64,000 nucleotides of DNA from Candidatus Zhuqueibacterota bacterium (GTDB taxonomy: Bacteria > Zhuqueibacterota > Zhuqueibacteria > Oceanimicrobiales > Oceanimicrobiaceae), in assembly GCA_029262035.1 (NCBI GenBank), contig JAJDAE010000194.1:1-64000 (forward strand), given 5' to 3'. The translations under genes were made by a program, and so were the position numbers. This document shows positions 29,447 to 38,819 of this stretch, piece after piece. Below the pieces are notes generated by a model. It was not told the origin of the DNA and ran no database searches. It saw nothing but the letters and a program-made list of their open reading frames with translations. Every line of letters begins with the position of its first letter. Within the stretch, counting starts at the first letter, position 1.

Positions 29447-31192
29447 ATGAAAATTAAGAGAATACTAATTCCGGCAACGTTATTACTTGTAGCCTTTCTG
29501 CTGTTGAATTGTAGCGGTCCAAAATATTCACTCGCACCAATAAAAACGTCCGATCCGGATAGAATGGATATTCCTAAACCAGATCAAAAGGAAGAGAATC
29601 AATATTGGGATCTTGCGGACTACACTTTTTTTTACCAGGTGGAAAAAGTTTTAGATTTAGGGTGGAGCGCAAAAAAAATCGGCAAAGGGTTGAATGTAGC
29701 AAGAGGCAAACCGGCTGATAATTTGAATGTTCTGGATGAAGTGCCCAATTCAAGCTGGTACACCAACCGACATTACCATAACCCAATGTCCATCGAAGAA
29801 TTGAAACGCGGCCCGAATGTTACCGACGGCCCTGACTATAAAACCCCCTGGATGATCACCAGTGGCAAATTTGAGGGTGGTACACCGGGCTTCACAATTA
29901 AGGATGGCCAAGGTGATTATTACATTATTAAGTTCGACGCTCCCACATTTCAGGAAATGGGTTCCTCGGCTGAGGTGATTTCAACAAAAATTCTATATGC
30001 TTGCGGTTACTTTGTACCTCAGAACACAATTGAATATTTTGACCCGACTACACTGAAAATTGGTGAAACTGCCAAGGTTGAGGAAAATGGCCAAAAGCGG
30101 CAAATGACCCAAGGTGATTTGGTCGCAATGCTTAAAACCACGCCAAGACGAGCTGATGGCAAAATTAGGGCATTGGCCAGCAAATATGTAAACGGTAGAC
30201 CTGTAGGAGTTTGGAATTACCGAGGCACTCGTAATGATGATCCGAATGATCGGGTTAACCATGAACATAGGCGTGAGTTACGGGGATTGCGTTCAATTAG
30301 CTCATGGCTTAGCGATGCAGACCGCCGTGCGGCGAACACGTTGGCTGTTTATACAACCGATCCCGAAAGCGGGAATAAATACATCCAGCATTACCTTCTA
30401 GATATGGGCTCAACTCTGGGAAGTAATAATATTATTCCTCATGCACCAAAATATGGCAATGAATATTTGATTGACCCACGTACCATTGGGCTGCAATTCA
30501 TCACGCTGGGTGCTTGGGTAAAACCTTGGGAGTTTGACTTCAGAAACTTAAACCCTGAATTCCCTTCTGTTGGCTATTATGAATCAGAAATTTTTGACCC
30601 CGCTGAATGGTATGCAACTTATCCGAACCCGGCATTTGAATATACAACTTTCAGAGATGCATTCTGGGGAGCAAAGATTCTGATGGCATTCAAGGACGAG
30701 CAAATCCGCGCAATCGTTGGAGAGGCGCAAATGTCTGATAAACGTGCTGAGGAATATCTGATTAAAACTATCATTGAACGTCGTGACAAAGTAGGGCGCT
30801 ACTGGTTTGATAAAATGAACCCGGTTGATAAATTTCGATTTGAGCGCAAAGGAGAAGAGTTATATCTGATGTTTAACGATCTTGCTGTAGACGGCAAGAT
30901 CGAAAAGGCTGCAGATTCAAAATATCTTTATACACTGTCTTATAAAGACAAGGGATTGCACCACCAAAAATTTGTAGAAAATTCAGTTCTTTTAATCTCA
31001 AAAAATGGCAACGGTTTTTTCGATGAAATCCTTCAGAAAAATCAGTTTAATAGGGAAGAGGAGAAAATATTTTCAATCGCTCTGCAAACCCAAAGAAATG
31101 ACAAAAAGCTCAGTAAAGTTGTAGATGTTTATTTTTATTATCCGGGGTTTCAAAATGAACCGAGGGTGGTTGGCATTAAACGTCATGAATAA
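29447..31192 (+). CDS. Lipoprotein of unknown function, possibly HipA/kinase-fold-like
   Basis: Lipobox LLLNCSG; YYIIKFD, SDADRRAANTL and HYLLDMGST motifs. Confidence 0.7.
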   Translation: MKIKRILIPATLLLVAFLLLNCSGPKYSLAPIKTSDPDRMDIPKPDQKEENQYWDLADYTFFYQVEKVLDLGWSAKKIGKGLNVARGKPADNLNVLDEVPNSSWYTNRHYHNPMSIEELKRGPNVTDGPDYKTPWMITSGKFEGGTPGFTIKDGQGDYYIIKFDAPTFQEMGSSAEVISTKILYACGYFVPQNTIEYFDPTTLKIGETAKVEENGQKRQMTQGDLVAMLKTTPRRADGKIRALASKYVNGRPVGVWNYRGTRNDDPNDRVNHEHRRELRGLRSISSWLSDADRRAANTLAVYTTDPESGNKYIQHYLLDMGSTLGSNNIIPHAPKYGNEYLIDPRTIGLQFITLGAWVKPWEFDFRNLNPEFPSVGYYESEIFDPAEWYATYPNPAFEYTTFRDAFWGAKILMAFKDEQIRAIVGEAQMSDKRAEEYLIKTIIERRDKVGRYWFDKMNPVDKFRFERKGEELYLMFNDLAVDGKIEKAADSKYLYTLSYKDKGLHHQKFVENSVLLISKNGNGFFDEILQKNQFNREEEKIFSIALQTQRNDKKLSKVVDVYFYYPGFQNEPRVVGIKRHE

Positions 31193-31277
31193 TTTTGAAA
31201 ATTTTTATGACCATGAATTGGCTTAATTTCAAAACTTACGTTCAACAGTTCTTTAAATTAAAAGTGAAAATACAAAA

Positions 31278-32621
31278 ATGGAATCTAAAAATAAAAAGAG
31301 TCCTTTAGAACGCTTTCTGGGCGCTTTTGCCGATGTTAACCCCGGCGAGGGCATAACTGTTATCCTACTAACGTTCAACGTTTTTTTGGTTTTAACAGCT
31401 TATTATATAGCTAAGGTTGTACGGGAGCCTTTTATTTTAGCCGGTGGTGGTGCAGAATTAAAAAGTTATCTTGCTGCTGGACAGGTTCTACTTTTGCTCG
31501 GCGCAGTCCGTTTATATGCAGGGCTGGCTAACAAAGTCAATCGGTCACGATTAATAAATCTTGTAAATATTTTCTTTTCTGCTTGTCTGGTAGTTTTTTA
31601 CTTTTTAGCGCAAATGCAAGTACCGGGTCTTGGAATTATGTTTTTCCTTTGGGTTGGCATGTTTAATGTTATGGTTGTGGCTCAATTCTGGTCTTTTGCC
31701 AACGATGTTTACACGCCGGAAATGGGTAAGCGGCTTTTTGCAATTGTAGCATTTGGTGCCTCAGGCGGGGCAGTGCTTGGAAGCTATTTACCAAGAATTT
31801 TAATTGATGTTGTCGGCCTTAACCAGATGTTGTTAGTTGCGGCAGGCGTTTTGCTTCTCAGTCTCGTTATAACAAATTATATAGATTTACTCGATAAAAA
31901 AATTCCTGTTAAAAGCGGTGTCAGCCAACCTGAACCAGCGGTAAGGAGTGAAACTGGTAATTCCGGCGCATTTAAATTAGTTTTTCAGAAAAAGTACCTT
32001 TTAATGATCGCATTTTTAATTTTGATTTTAAATTGGGTTAATACCAACGGCGAGTATATTCTTGGCAGAATGGTCAAGGAAACAGCAGAAGTTCTTATCG
32101 CGAATGGTGAAAACATTGATATTAAAGCATACATCGGTAAATTCTACGCAGATTTCTTTACGGCTGTAAATATTCTAGGCGTGGTCATACAGCTTTTTCT
32201 GGTGTCAAGAATTCTAAAATATTTTGGTATCCGGGTTGCTATTTTAGCCCTGCCATGTATTGCTTTTATAGGCAATTTTTTCCTGTTCGCTGTCCCGGTC
32301 TTAAGTATCGTGCGATGGGCAAAAACTTTTGAAAATGCTACGGACTACAGTTTGAACAACACTGTCAGGCATGCCTTGTTTTTACCCACTACCCGCGAGG
32401 AAAAATATAAGGCAAAACAAGCGATTGATTCATTTTTTCATCGGTCTGGCGATGTACTGTCTGCATTGGTTGTTTTTATTGGATTTGAGTTTTTGTCGCT
32501 GAGTACAAAATATTTCGCGTTGTTTAATTTATTGTTAGTTGCTGTTTGGTTATACCTTGCATTCAAAATCGGCAAAGAAAATAGCCTACTGACAAATGAA
32601 GACTCTATTTCCAAACAATAG
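31278..32621 (+). CDS. Npt1/Npt2 (ATP/ADP translocase-like) or MFS-type transporter
   Basis: About 12 TM; YYIAKVVREPFILAGGGAELKSYLAAGQ. Confidence 0.72.
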   Translation: MESKNKKSPLERFLGAFADVNPGEGITVILLTFNVFLVLTAYYIAKVVREPFILAGGGAELKSYLAAGQVLLLLGAVRLYAGLANKVNRSRLINLVNIFFSACLVVFYFLAQMQVPGLGIMFFLWVGMFNVMVVAQFWSFANDVYTPEMGKRLFAIVAFGASGGAVLGSYLPRILIDVVGLNQMLLVAAGVLLLSLVITNYIDLLDKKIPVKSGVSQPEPAVRSETGNSGAFKLVFQKKYLLMIAFLILILNWVNTNGEYILGRMVKETAEVLIANGENIDIKAYIGKFYADFFTAVNILGVVIQLFLVSRILKYFGIRVAILALPCIAFIGNFFLFAVPVLSIVRWAKTFENATDYSLNNTVRHALFLPTTREEKYKAKQAIDSFFHRSGDVLSALVVFIGFEFLSLSTKYFALFNLLLVAVWLYLAFKIGKENSLLTNEDSISKQ

Positions 32622-32634
32622 TGATTTAAGACTC

Positions 32635-32685
32635 AACAAGGTTTCACAATGAAACCCCGAATAGTTTCATTGTGAAATCCTTGTT
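32635..32685. promoter_or_regulatory. Long inverted repeat made of two tandem GTTTCA-N3-TGAAAC-like dyads; terminator or enhancer (UAS) candidate
   Basis: AACAAGGTTTCACAATGAAAC / GTTTCATTGTGAAATCCTTGTT, 8-nt loop, one bulge. Confidence 0.7.
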
Positions 32686-32788
32686 TTCTCTATTTTCTTT
32701 CTTGGTACGAACTCCTCTTTTCTTGAATTACTGTAAGTTGTTGTTTTTTAAGTAGATTAAATTCTTTGTTCTGAATAAGAGTTTACAG

Positions 32789-32805
32789 TTGGCACGGTAG
32801 TTGTA
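32789..32805 (+). promoter_or_regulatory. Sigma-54 promoter candidate
   Basis: TTGGCACGGTAGTTGTA versus YTGGCACG-N4-TTGCW; only TTGT for TTGC deviates. Confidence 0.6.
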
Positions 32806-32815
32806 CTAACAAGAG

Positions 32816-32891
32816 CAATAACCGAGTTATTAAACTAGACCAGTAACTCCCCTAATTCTGGTTTGGTATAATGCTCGGTTTTTTATTTTTT
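32816..32891 (+). ncRNA. Candidate small RNA: long imperfect hairpin ending in a T-rich terminator
   Basis: AACCGAG/CTCGGTT, ATTA/TAAT and ACCAG/CTGGT nested pairs, then TTTTTTATTTTTT; no ORF; downstream of sigma-54 motif. Confidence 0.5.
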
Positions 32892-33036
32892 GGCACGATT
32901 GTCCTCTATAGTTTTAAAAACTACCTAACCTCCGGTATCATCAAAACCAATAAAAAATTTCAATAGAAGGTAGTATTTTTAATATTTTAGATTATATTCA
33001 TCTATGCTAAAAGAATTAAAAAGAAAGGGATTCTAA

Positions 33037-34182
33037 ATGATTGATTTTAGTTTGAGCGAAGAGCAAAAACAACTGCAAGACTTGTCAAAAGAATTCACGA
33101 ATAATGAAATCAAGCCAGTCGCAGCGGAGTATGACCGCAAGTCAGAATTTGCGCATGAGGTAATTAAAAAAGCTTGGGAGTTGGGACTGATGAACGTACA
33201 GATACCTGAGAAATTTGGCGGTATGGGACTCAGTGTACTGGACGACTGTATCATTGGCGAAGAGCTTTCTGTCGGATGCAGCGGTATCTCGACTTCGATG
33301 ATGTCCAACATGCTGGCGCAAGGTCCCTTGATTGTTGCTGCCAACGATGCCCAGAATAAGAAATTTTTAGGACAGATGGTTGAGGAGTGCGCTTTCTGCG
33401 CATACGCAGTAACCGAACCGGATGCTGGATCTGATGTGGCTGGTATTAAGAGCACAGCCCAAAAAGTGGGAAATGACTATGTACTTAACGGTCAGAAAAT
33501 GTGGATTACAAATGCAGCGCAAGCCAAGTGGTTTTTTGTTCTCGCCTACACAGACCAAAATGCCGGCTATAAAGGCATGACTGGCTTTGTTGTTCCCGCT
33601 GATTTACCAGGAATAACGATTGGTAAGCATGAACATAAATTGGGGCAGCGATCATCGGATACACGTGGCGTTACTTTTGATGATGTCAAGCTTTCGGCGG
33701 AAAACCGACTCGGCAATGAGGGAGATGGCTGGAAAATCGCCATGTCGGCATTTGATCACTCCCGGCCGGGAGTTGCGGCTGGTGCCGTAGGTTTGGCGCG
33801 ACGTGCGATGGAAGAATCCATTATGTATGCATCAGAGCGTAAAACCTTTGGAGTGCCAATTGCCAAACACCAGGCGGTTAGTTTTATGATTGCCGACATG
33901 GCAATGAATGTGGACGCCGCCCGACACCTGGTTTACAAATCAGCCTGGAAAACAGACAAAGGTGAGCGCAATACAATTGAAGCCGCTTTTGCCAAAGCCT
34001 TTGCTGCAGATACTGCTATGAAAGTAGCCACAGATGCCGTACAGGTTTTTGGTGGGTACGGTTATTCAGCCGAATATCCTGTAGAGAAATTGATGCGTGA
34101 TGCCAAAATATTTCAAATTTATGAAGGCACAAGTCAGATTCAACGGGTTATTATTGCGCGAGAATTGTTTCGTCGCCAATAA
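33037..34182 (+). CDS. Acyl-CoA dehydrogenase
   Basis: CAYAVTEPDAGSDVAGIKSTAQK, YGYSAEYPVEKLMRDAKIFQIYEGTSQIQR. Confidence 0.97.
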   Translation: MIDFSLSEEQKQLQDLSKEFTNNEIKPVAAEYDRKSEFAHEVIKKAWELGLMNVQIPEKFGGMGLSVLDDCIIGEELSVGCSGISTSMMSNMLAQGPLIVAANDAQNKKFLGQMVEECAFCAYAVTEPDAGSDVAGIKSTAQKVGNDYVLNGQKMWITNAAQAKWFFVLAYTDQNAGYKGMTGFVVPADLPGITIGKHEHKLGQRSSDTRGVTFDDVKLSAENRLGNEGDGWKIAMSAFDHSRPGVAAGAVGLARRAMEESIMYASERKTFGVPIAKHQAVSFMIADMAMNVDAARHLVYKSAWKTDKGERNTIEAAFAKAFAADTAMKVATDAVQVFGGYGYSAEYPVEKLMRDAKIFQIYEGTSQIQRVIIARELFRRQ

Positions 34183-34317
34183 GTAAATAAAGAGGGTGAG
34201 CATAGCCCAATGACTATATATTTAGATTAATCAAATAAAACGAATTTAAATGTATTAGATATTTTTAAAGTTTGTACAAATTAGTGAAATAGGTGCAAGA
34301 ATTTATGGAGGGGAAAA

Positions 34318-35328
34318 ATGAAGCACAATACAATTCTGTTATTTGTTTTAGCGTCAATCATCACAACACCCAGTATTTCCTACCAACAAATTATACCCAG
34401 TAAGAAAAGCATTCGTCCCGTACATACCTATTCCATTGTTGCGCGGAACCCTGAAACCGGCGATATGGGTGTAGCAGTACAATCGCATTGGTTTTCTGTA
34501 GGCAGTATTGTCGCTTGGGCAGAAGCCGGAGTTGGTGCTATTGCAACGCAATCTCTTGTAGACGTCACCTACGGTCCTCTTGGCCTGGACTTGATGCGTG
34601 CGGGCAGAACCGCGCCACAAACGCTCGCTGCCTTAAAAGTTGCGGATGAGCACCCTGAAATCCGTCAGGTAGGAATGATAGATGTGCATGGCAACGTTGC
34701 TGCACACACCGGTAAAAAATGTATTCCTGAGGCAGGACATCTGGTCGGTGATAATTTTTCTGTACAGGCAAATATGATGTTGAACACAAATATTTGGCCT
34801 GCCATGAAAAAAGCATATGAAGCGAGTACAGGTGATTTAGCCACACGCATGCTAGCCGCCCTGGAAGCCGCCCAGGATGCAGGCGGTGATATTCGAGGCA
34901 AGCAATCTGCTGCTATTAAAATTGTAAAAACAAAATCCACCGGTAAACCTTGGGATGATACCGTGATGGAGCTACGCATAGAAGATCACGCAACCCCGAT
35001 TCAGGAGTTGAAACGCCTGGTGAAATTGCACCGCGCCTACGGTCATATGAACGCTGGCGACCTTGCTATTGAGCACAACGATGTAGACGGCGCTCTGCGT
35101 GAGTATGGCGCTGCCGAAACCATGTTTCCTAATAACCTCGAAATGAAATTTTGGAAAGCAGTTTCTCTCGTAAACGCAGACCGTGTGGATGAATCTCTCC
35201 TGATTTTTAAAGAGATTTTTGCCATGGATAAAAATTGGGCTATCTTAGTACCGCGTCTGCCAAGTGTAGATATTCTGCCGAAGGACGATGACGTAATAGA
35301 AAAGATTTTGTCAGTAGTTGAAAATTAA
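34318..35328 (+). CDS. DUF1028 domain-containing protein with signal peptide and C-terminal TPR-like segment
   Basis: HTYSIVARNPETGDMGVAVQSHWFSVGSIVAWAEAGVGAIATQSLVDVTYGPLGLDLM. Confidence 0.88.
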   Translation: MKHNTILLFVLASIITTPSISYQQIIPSKKSIRPVHTYSIVARNPETGDMGVAVQSHWFSVGSIVAWAEAGVGAIATQSLVDVTYGPLGLDLMRAGRTAPQTLAALKVADEHPEIRQVGMIDVHGNVAAHTGKKCIPEAGHLVGDNFSVQANMMLNTNIWPAMKKAYEASTGDLATRMLAALEAAQDAGGDIRGKQSAAIKIVKTKSTGKPWDDTVMELRIEDHATPIQELKRLVKLHRAYGHMNAGDLAIEHNDVDGALREYGAAETMFPNNLEMKFWKAVSLVNADRVDESLLIFKEIFAMDKNWAILVPRLPSVDILPKDDDVIEKILSVVEN

Positions 35329-35416
35329 TAAATTGGAAATGTGATTTCTTTTGTTATACCTGTATTTAACTGAATACTGTCCAAATTAATACATCCATCT
35401 TGTTTGGTTCGCTAAA

Positions 35417-36112
35417 ATGAAGTTAACGGAATCAACATTATATGTAATAGTGCCGGTATATAATGGGGAAAAAAATATACAAAATATTATTAATAAGTTA
35501 TCAAAACAGATCCCCCTTAAGCAGGTCATCGTCGTGAATGATGGCTCAACTGATGGAACCAATTCAGCATTGCTACAAATTGCAGACATTATCTATCTAA
35601 GCCATGACATTAATAGGGGCAAAGGGGCAGCATTAAAAACAGGTATCTCATACGCAATTAAATTGAAACAGTGTAAGCATATTATTACCTTGGATTCGGA
35701 CGGTCAGCATGATCCAAAAGAAATTCCCAAATTCATAAAAGCTGCACAAGAAACGAAAGCAGATATAATTATCGGGTCGCGTATGGCTGATTTAGCCGAT
35801 ATGCCCATTCACAGAATTTTAAGTAACAAAATCACTTCATACTTAATTAGTTTAAGAACCATGCAAGCTGTTGAAGACAGTCAATCTGGATACAGGTTAT
35901 TTAAAACTAATCTATTTAAACATGTTAAATTGATTTGCAACTATTTTGACTTTGAAACTGAAGTCCTTCTTAAAGCAGGAGCAAAAGGTTACAAAATAAC
36001 GCAAATTGAAATAGCTACAATCTATCCGCAAAATAACGTAAGTGCTATTAAAGTCATAGATATATTTCGGTTTATTAAATTATACTTGGGCAGTTTTAAA
36101 AAGGATTTTTAA
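35417..36112 (+). CDS. Glycosyltransferase family 2
   Basis: LYVIVPVYNGEKNI, VVNDGSTDGT, ITLDSDGQHDPKEI. Confidence 0.93.
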   Translation: MKLTESTLYVIVPVYNGEKNIQNIINKLSKQIPLKQVIVVNDGSTDGTNSALLQIADIIYLSHDINRGKGAALKTGISYAIKLKQCKHIITLDSDGQHDPKEIPKFIKAAQETKADIIIGSRMADLADMPIHRILSNKITSYLISLRTMQAVEDSQSGYRLFKTNLFKHVKLICNYFDFETEVLLKAGAKGYKITQIEIATIYPQNNVSAIKVIDIFRFIKLYLGSFKKDF

Positions 36113-36742
36113 ATGGAAAACACAAGCGATTCAACAGTAACTCATTCATCGAAACCCAATATTATCAGAAGGCTTTACGATTGGGTTCTATCGTGGGCTG
36201 ATTCACGCTATGGGGTGACAGCATTGTTTTTCTTATCATTTGCCGAATCTTCCTTTTTTCCAATTCCGCCGGATGTATTGTTGATAGCGCTTGCGATTTC
36301 GATACCCACAAAATCATTCAGATTTGCTTTGATTTGTACCTTAGGTTCAATTTTAGGTGGTATTTTGGGATATAGTATTGGTATTCTTGGTTATGAATCT
36401 ATAGGTAAGCCTATTATTGATCTATATAATGGGCACGCAATTATGGATGGAATTAAGGCGCAATATGACACTTATGGCTTTTGGGGAGTTCTAGTTGCTG
36501 CGGTCACTCCAATACCTTATAAAGTCTTTACAATCTCTGCCGGATTTTTTGAATTCGATTTTTTCCAGTTTATCTTTGCCTCAATTATTGGTAGAACATT
36601 TCGTTTTTTTGCCGTAGCTGCATTAATCTGGAAATTTGGTGCCCCGATAAAATCCTTTATAGATAAATACTTTAACTTGCTCGCCACTTTATTTGTTTTT
36701 TTATTGCTTCTCGGGTTCTTTGTAATTAAGTTTGCATTATAA
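36113..36742 (+). CDS. YqaA/VTT (DedA-like) family membrane protein
   Basis: [62 protein letters not shown]. Confidence 0.85.
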   Translation: MENTSDSTVTHSSKPNIIRRLYDWVLSWADSRYGVTALFFLSFAESSFFPIPPDVLLIALAISIPTKSFRFALICTLGSILGGILGYSIGILGYESIGKPIIDLYNGHAIMDGIKAQYDTYGFWGVLVAAVTPIPYKVFTISAGFFEFDFFQFIFASIIGRTFRFFAVAALIWKFGAPIKSFIDKYFNLLATLFVFLLLLGFFVIKFAL

Positions 36743-36749
36743 GATTTTT

Positions 36750-36823
36750 CGGGGCGTAGCGCAGCCCGGTAGCGCGCCACGTTCGGGACGTGGAGGTCTC
36801 CGGTTCGAATCCGGGCGCCCCGA
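36750..36823 (+). tRNA. tRNA-Pro (CGG)
   Basis: CGGGGCG...CCACG-TTCGGGA-CGTGG...CCGGTTCGAATCCGG...CGCCCCG-A. Confidence 0.95.
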
Positions 36824-36859
36824 CAAAATTTCGCCTCTTCTTAAGTAAAATAATCGCAT

Positions 36860-36887
36860 AGTTTACATAATATATATTATATGTAAA
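36860..36887 (-). other. dif: Putative dif site (XerC/XerD recombination site)
   Basis: Minus-strand TTTACATATAA-TATATA-TTATGTAAACT (11-6-11), close to E. coli GGTGCGCATAA-TGTATA-TTATGTTAAAT and sharing AATATATATTATGTAAACT with the B. subtilis dif as recalled; at gene-strand switch. Confidence 0.7.
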
Positions 36888-36945
36888 AACATAGCCCTAG
36901 CCGAGTGCTTCCCCTTTTAAGGTATACTGGTGACTTCAGCAGGTT

Positions 36946-38352
36946 TTAACTATTTACACTTTTAATTAGCGCCTCAGCTTCCATTTTTAAAGGGCTGCTA
37001 ATTTGTGCACGGACGATCTCATGGAGATAGTTTAAAGAAAAATCATTTTGGTTTAATTGTAGATAGGTTTTCGCTAATAGGAGTTTTGTATAAAGATTGT
37101 TACTATTTAGTTGTAAAGCTTTTTCCAATTTTTCAACAGCCTTGTCGAAAGAGTTGACATTTAAGAGAGAATTTCCCCAGATAGTATAAATTATACTGTC
37201 GGCCTTATCTAATCGTTCTGCCTTCAAACAATTTTCTAAAACCATATCAAAATTTTCTAAATAATGGTATCCTATGGCCGCCTCTTTATAATAAAGACCT
37301 TTATTAGGACTAAGCTTGATGGCATTATTAAATGCACTAATTGCTTTTTCGATCATCCCGGCTCTTAAATAAGATTCTCCCAATGAAGACCAAAGAAAAT
37401 CATCATCTTTTTTATGGCTGAGATAAATTTCATACATCTTTACAGATTGCTCATAATCAGTGGCTAAAAATGACCGATATCCTTGGTAGTAATATTTGTC
37501 AAGATTAGCAATATCCACTTTAGAGATATTCTCAGGAAGTTTTATTGTTTCCTGACCAGCAGATAACTGACTAACTGAAAATATTGCTCGCTTTGCATGA
37601 TTGGTCAACTGTGGATTTGAATTAATATCTATAACATTTTTATAGAATTTTTCAGCATTCTGATTATCGTTCGTGAGGGCATATATTTTGGCTAATCCAA
37701 AATGGGCTCTCACTTCCCGGGGCGAAAGGGCTATGGTTTTTAAAAACATTCTAATTCCATCATCATAACGTTTTAGAATGCTATAAACAGCACCAAGATT
37801 AAGATATGCAAGTGGGTGCTTTGGGTAGAAAATGATGCTCTCTTTAAGATGTGTTTCGGCATTTTCAAATTTACGTGTTTTAAGATAGACGGTACCAAGA
37901 ATTAAATGCGCCTTATAATAAATTGGGCAGATATTGAGAACTCGATTTAAGTTTTCAATCGCTTCTTTGAAGTTTTGCAATTCAAAAAAAGCAATTCCCA
38001 AATTAAAATAATAGTCGGGATCATGTGGATTTAGTGCTATGGCCTTAACCCAATGATTGACGGCATTACTGTAATTCTTCTGTTTGACTAATGAGAGAGC
38101 TGCTTGATGTGAATGTTCTGCATCAGCATTAAAGTCTTTTGCTTGCCAGGAAAGTTTAACTTTGTTATTTTTGGTTATTACATCCAAGGTGGAGCTACCA
38201 TTTCCATACTTGGAAGTAAAGAACGATTTCAAAAAGGTGGCTTTCCCATCACCTTCGCCTAAATCATCAAGACGATCTTTAAAATCATCAATATCTTCTA
38301 GCTTTAGAACTACAGCGATTTTTTTAGGGGAATTAACGCTGGCAGAGTCCAT
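36946..38352 (-). CDS. TPR repeat protein
   Basis: Multiple TPRs, e.g. AVNHWVKAIALNPHDPDYYFNLGIAFFELQNFKEAIENLNRVLNICP. Confidence 0.88.
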   Translation of the reverse strand: MDSASVNSPKKIAVVLKLEDIDDFKDRLDDLGEGDGKATFLKSFFTSKYGNGSSTLDVITKNNKVKLSWQAKDFNADAEHSHQAALSLVKQKNYSNAVNHWVKAIALNPHDPDYYFNLGIAFFELQNFKEAIENLNRVLNICPIYYKAHLILGTVYLKTRKFENAETHLKESIIFYPKHPLAYLNLGAVYSILKRYDDGIRMFLKTIALSPREVRAHFGLAKIYALTNDNQNAEKFYKNVIDINSNPQLTNHAKRAIFSVSQLSAGQETIKLPENISKVDIANLDKYYYQGYRSFLATDYEQSVKMYEIYLSHKKDDDFLWSSLGESYLRAGMIEKAISAFNNAIKLSPNKGLYYKEAAIGYHYLENFDMVLENCLKAERLDKADSIIYTIWGNSLLNVNSFDKAVEKLEKALQLNSNNLYTKLLLAKTYLQLNQNDFSLNYLHEIVRAQISSPLKMEAEALIKSVNS

Positions 38353-38487
38353 TTACTTATTCTATCTTCATTATTTTAAGATATTAACGGCTATATCTAA
38401 CTTGATCATATGGTAAAGAATATGACTCTAAAAATCAAGTTTAATGTTATTGAAAAAATACGAAAGCGGCGGGATTAAGAAAATGGG

Positions 38488-38700
38488 CTATTTTTCACTA
38501 TTTTTAGATTTATCATCCAAGATTTCCCCTTTTGCATTTTCCTCTTGGATTCTTTCGTAAATCTCACCTCGAAAAATACTAATTTCTGTAGGGGCATCAA
38601 TTCCAAGTCTAATCTGCTTTCCGTGAATGTCAACTACTTTTATTACAATATCATCACCAATAACAATAGTTTCACCTAACTTCCTTGTCAGGACTAGCAT
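38488..38700 (-). CDS. csrA: Carbon storage regulator CsrA
   Basis: [51 protein letters not shown]. Confidence 0.97.
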   Translation of the reverse strand: MLVLTRKLGETIVIGDDIVIKVVDIHGKQIRLGIDAPTEISIFRGEIYERIQEENAKGEILDDKSKNSEK

Positions 38701-38819
38701 ATCAATTCCTTTAATTTTATATTTAGCATAATAAGAACTATGATTAACTAATTTTGTAAAATATTGAAATAATTATAAGTAAATTAATTCTAAGATACAA
38801 GTCAATTAATTAAGGGTTA

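Noticed and set aside
32889-32906. Second TTGGCACG (sigma-54 -24-like) just after the sRNA terminator
   Set aside because: No acceptable -12 element at the right spacing (TCCT instead of TTGC).
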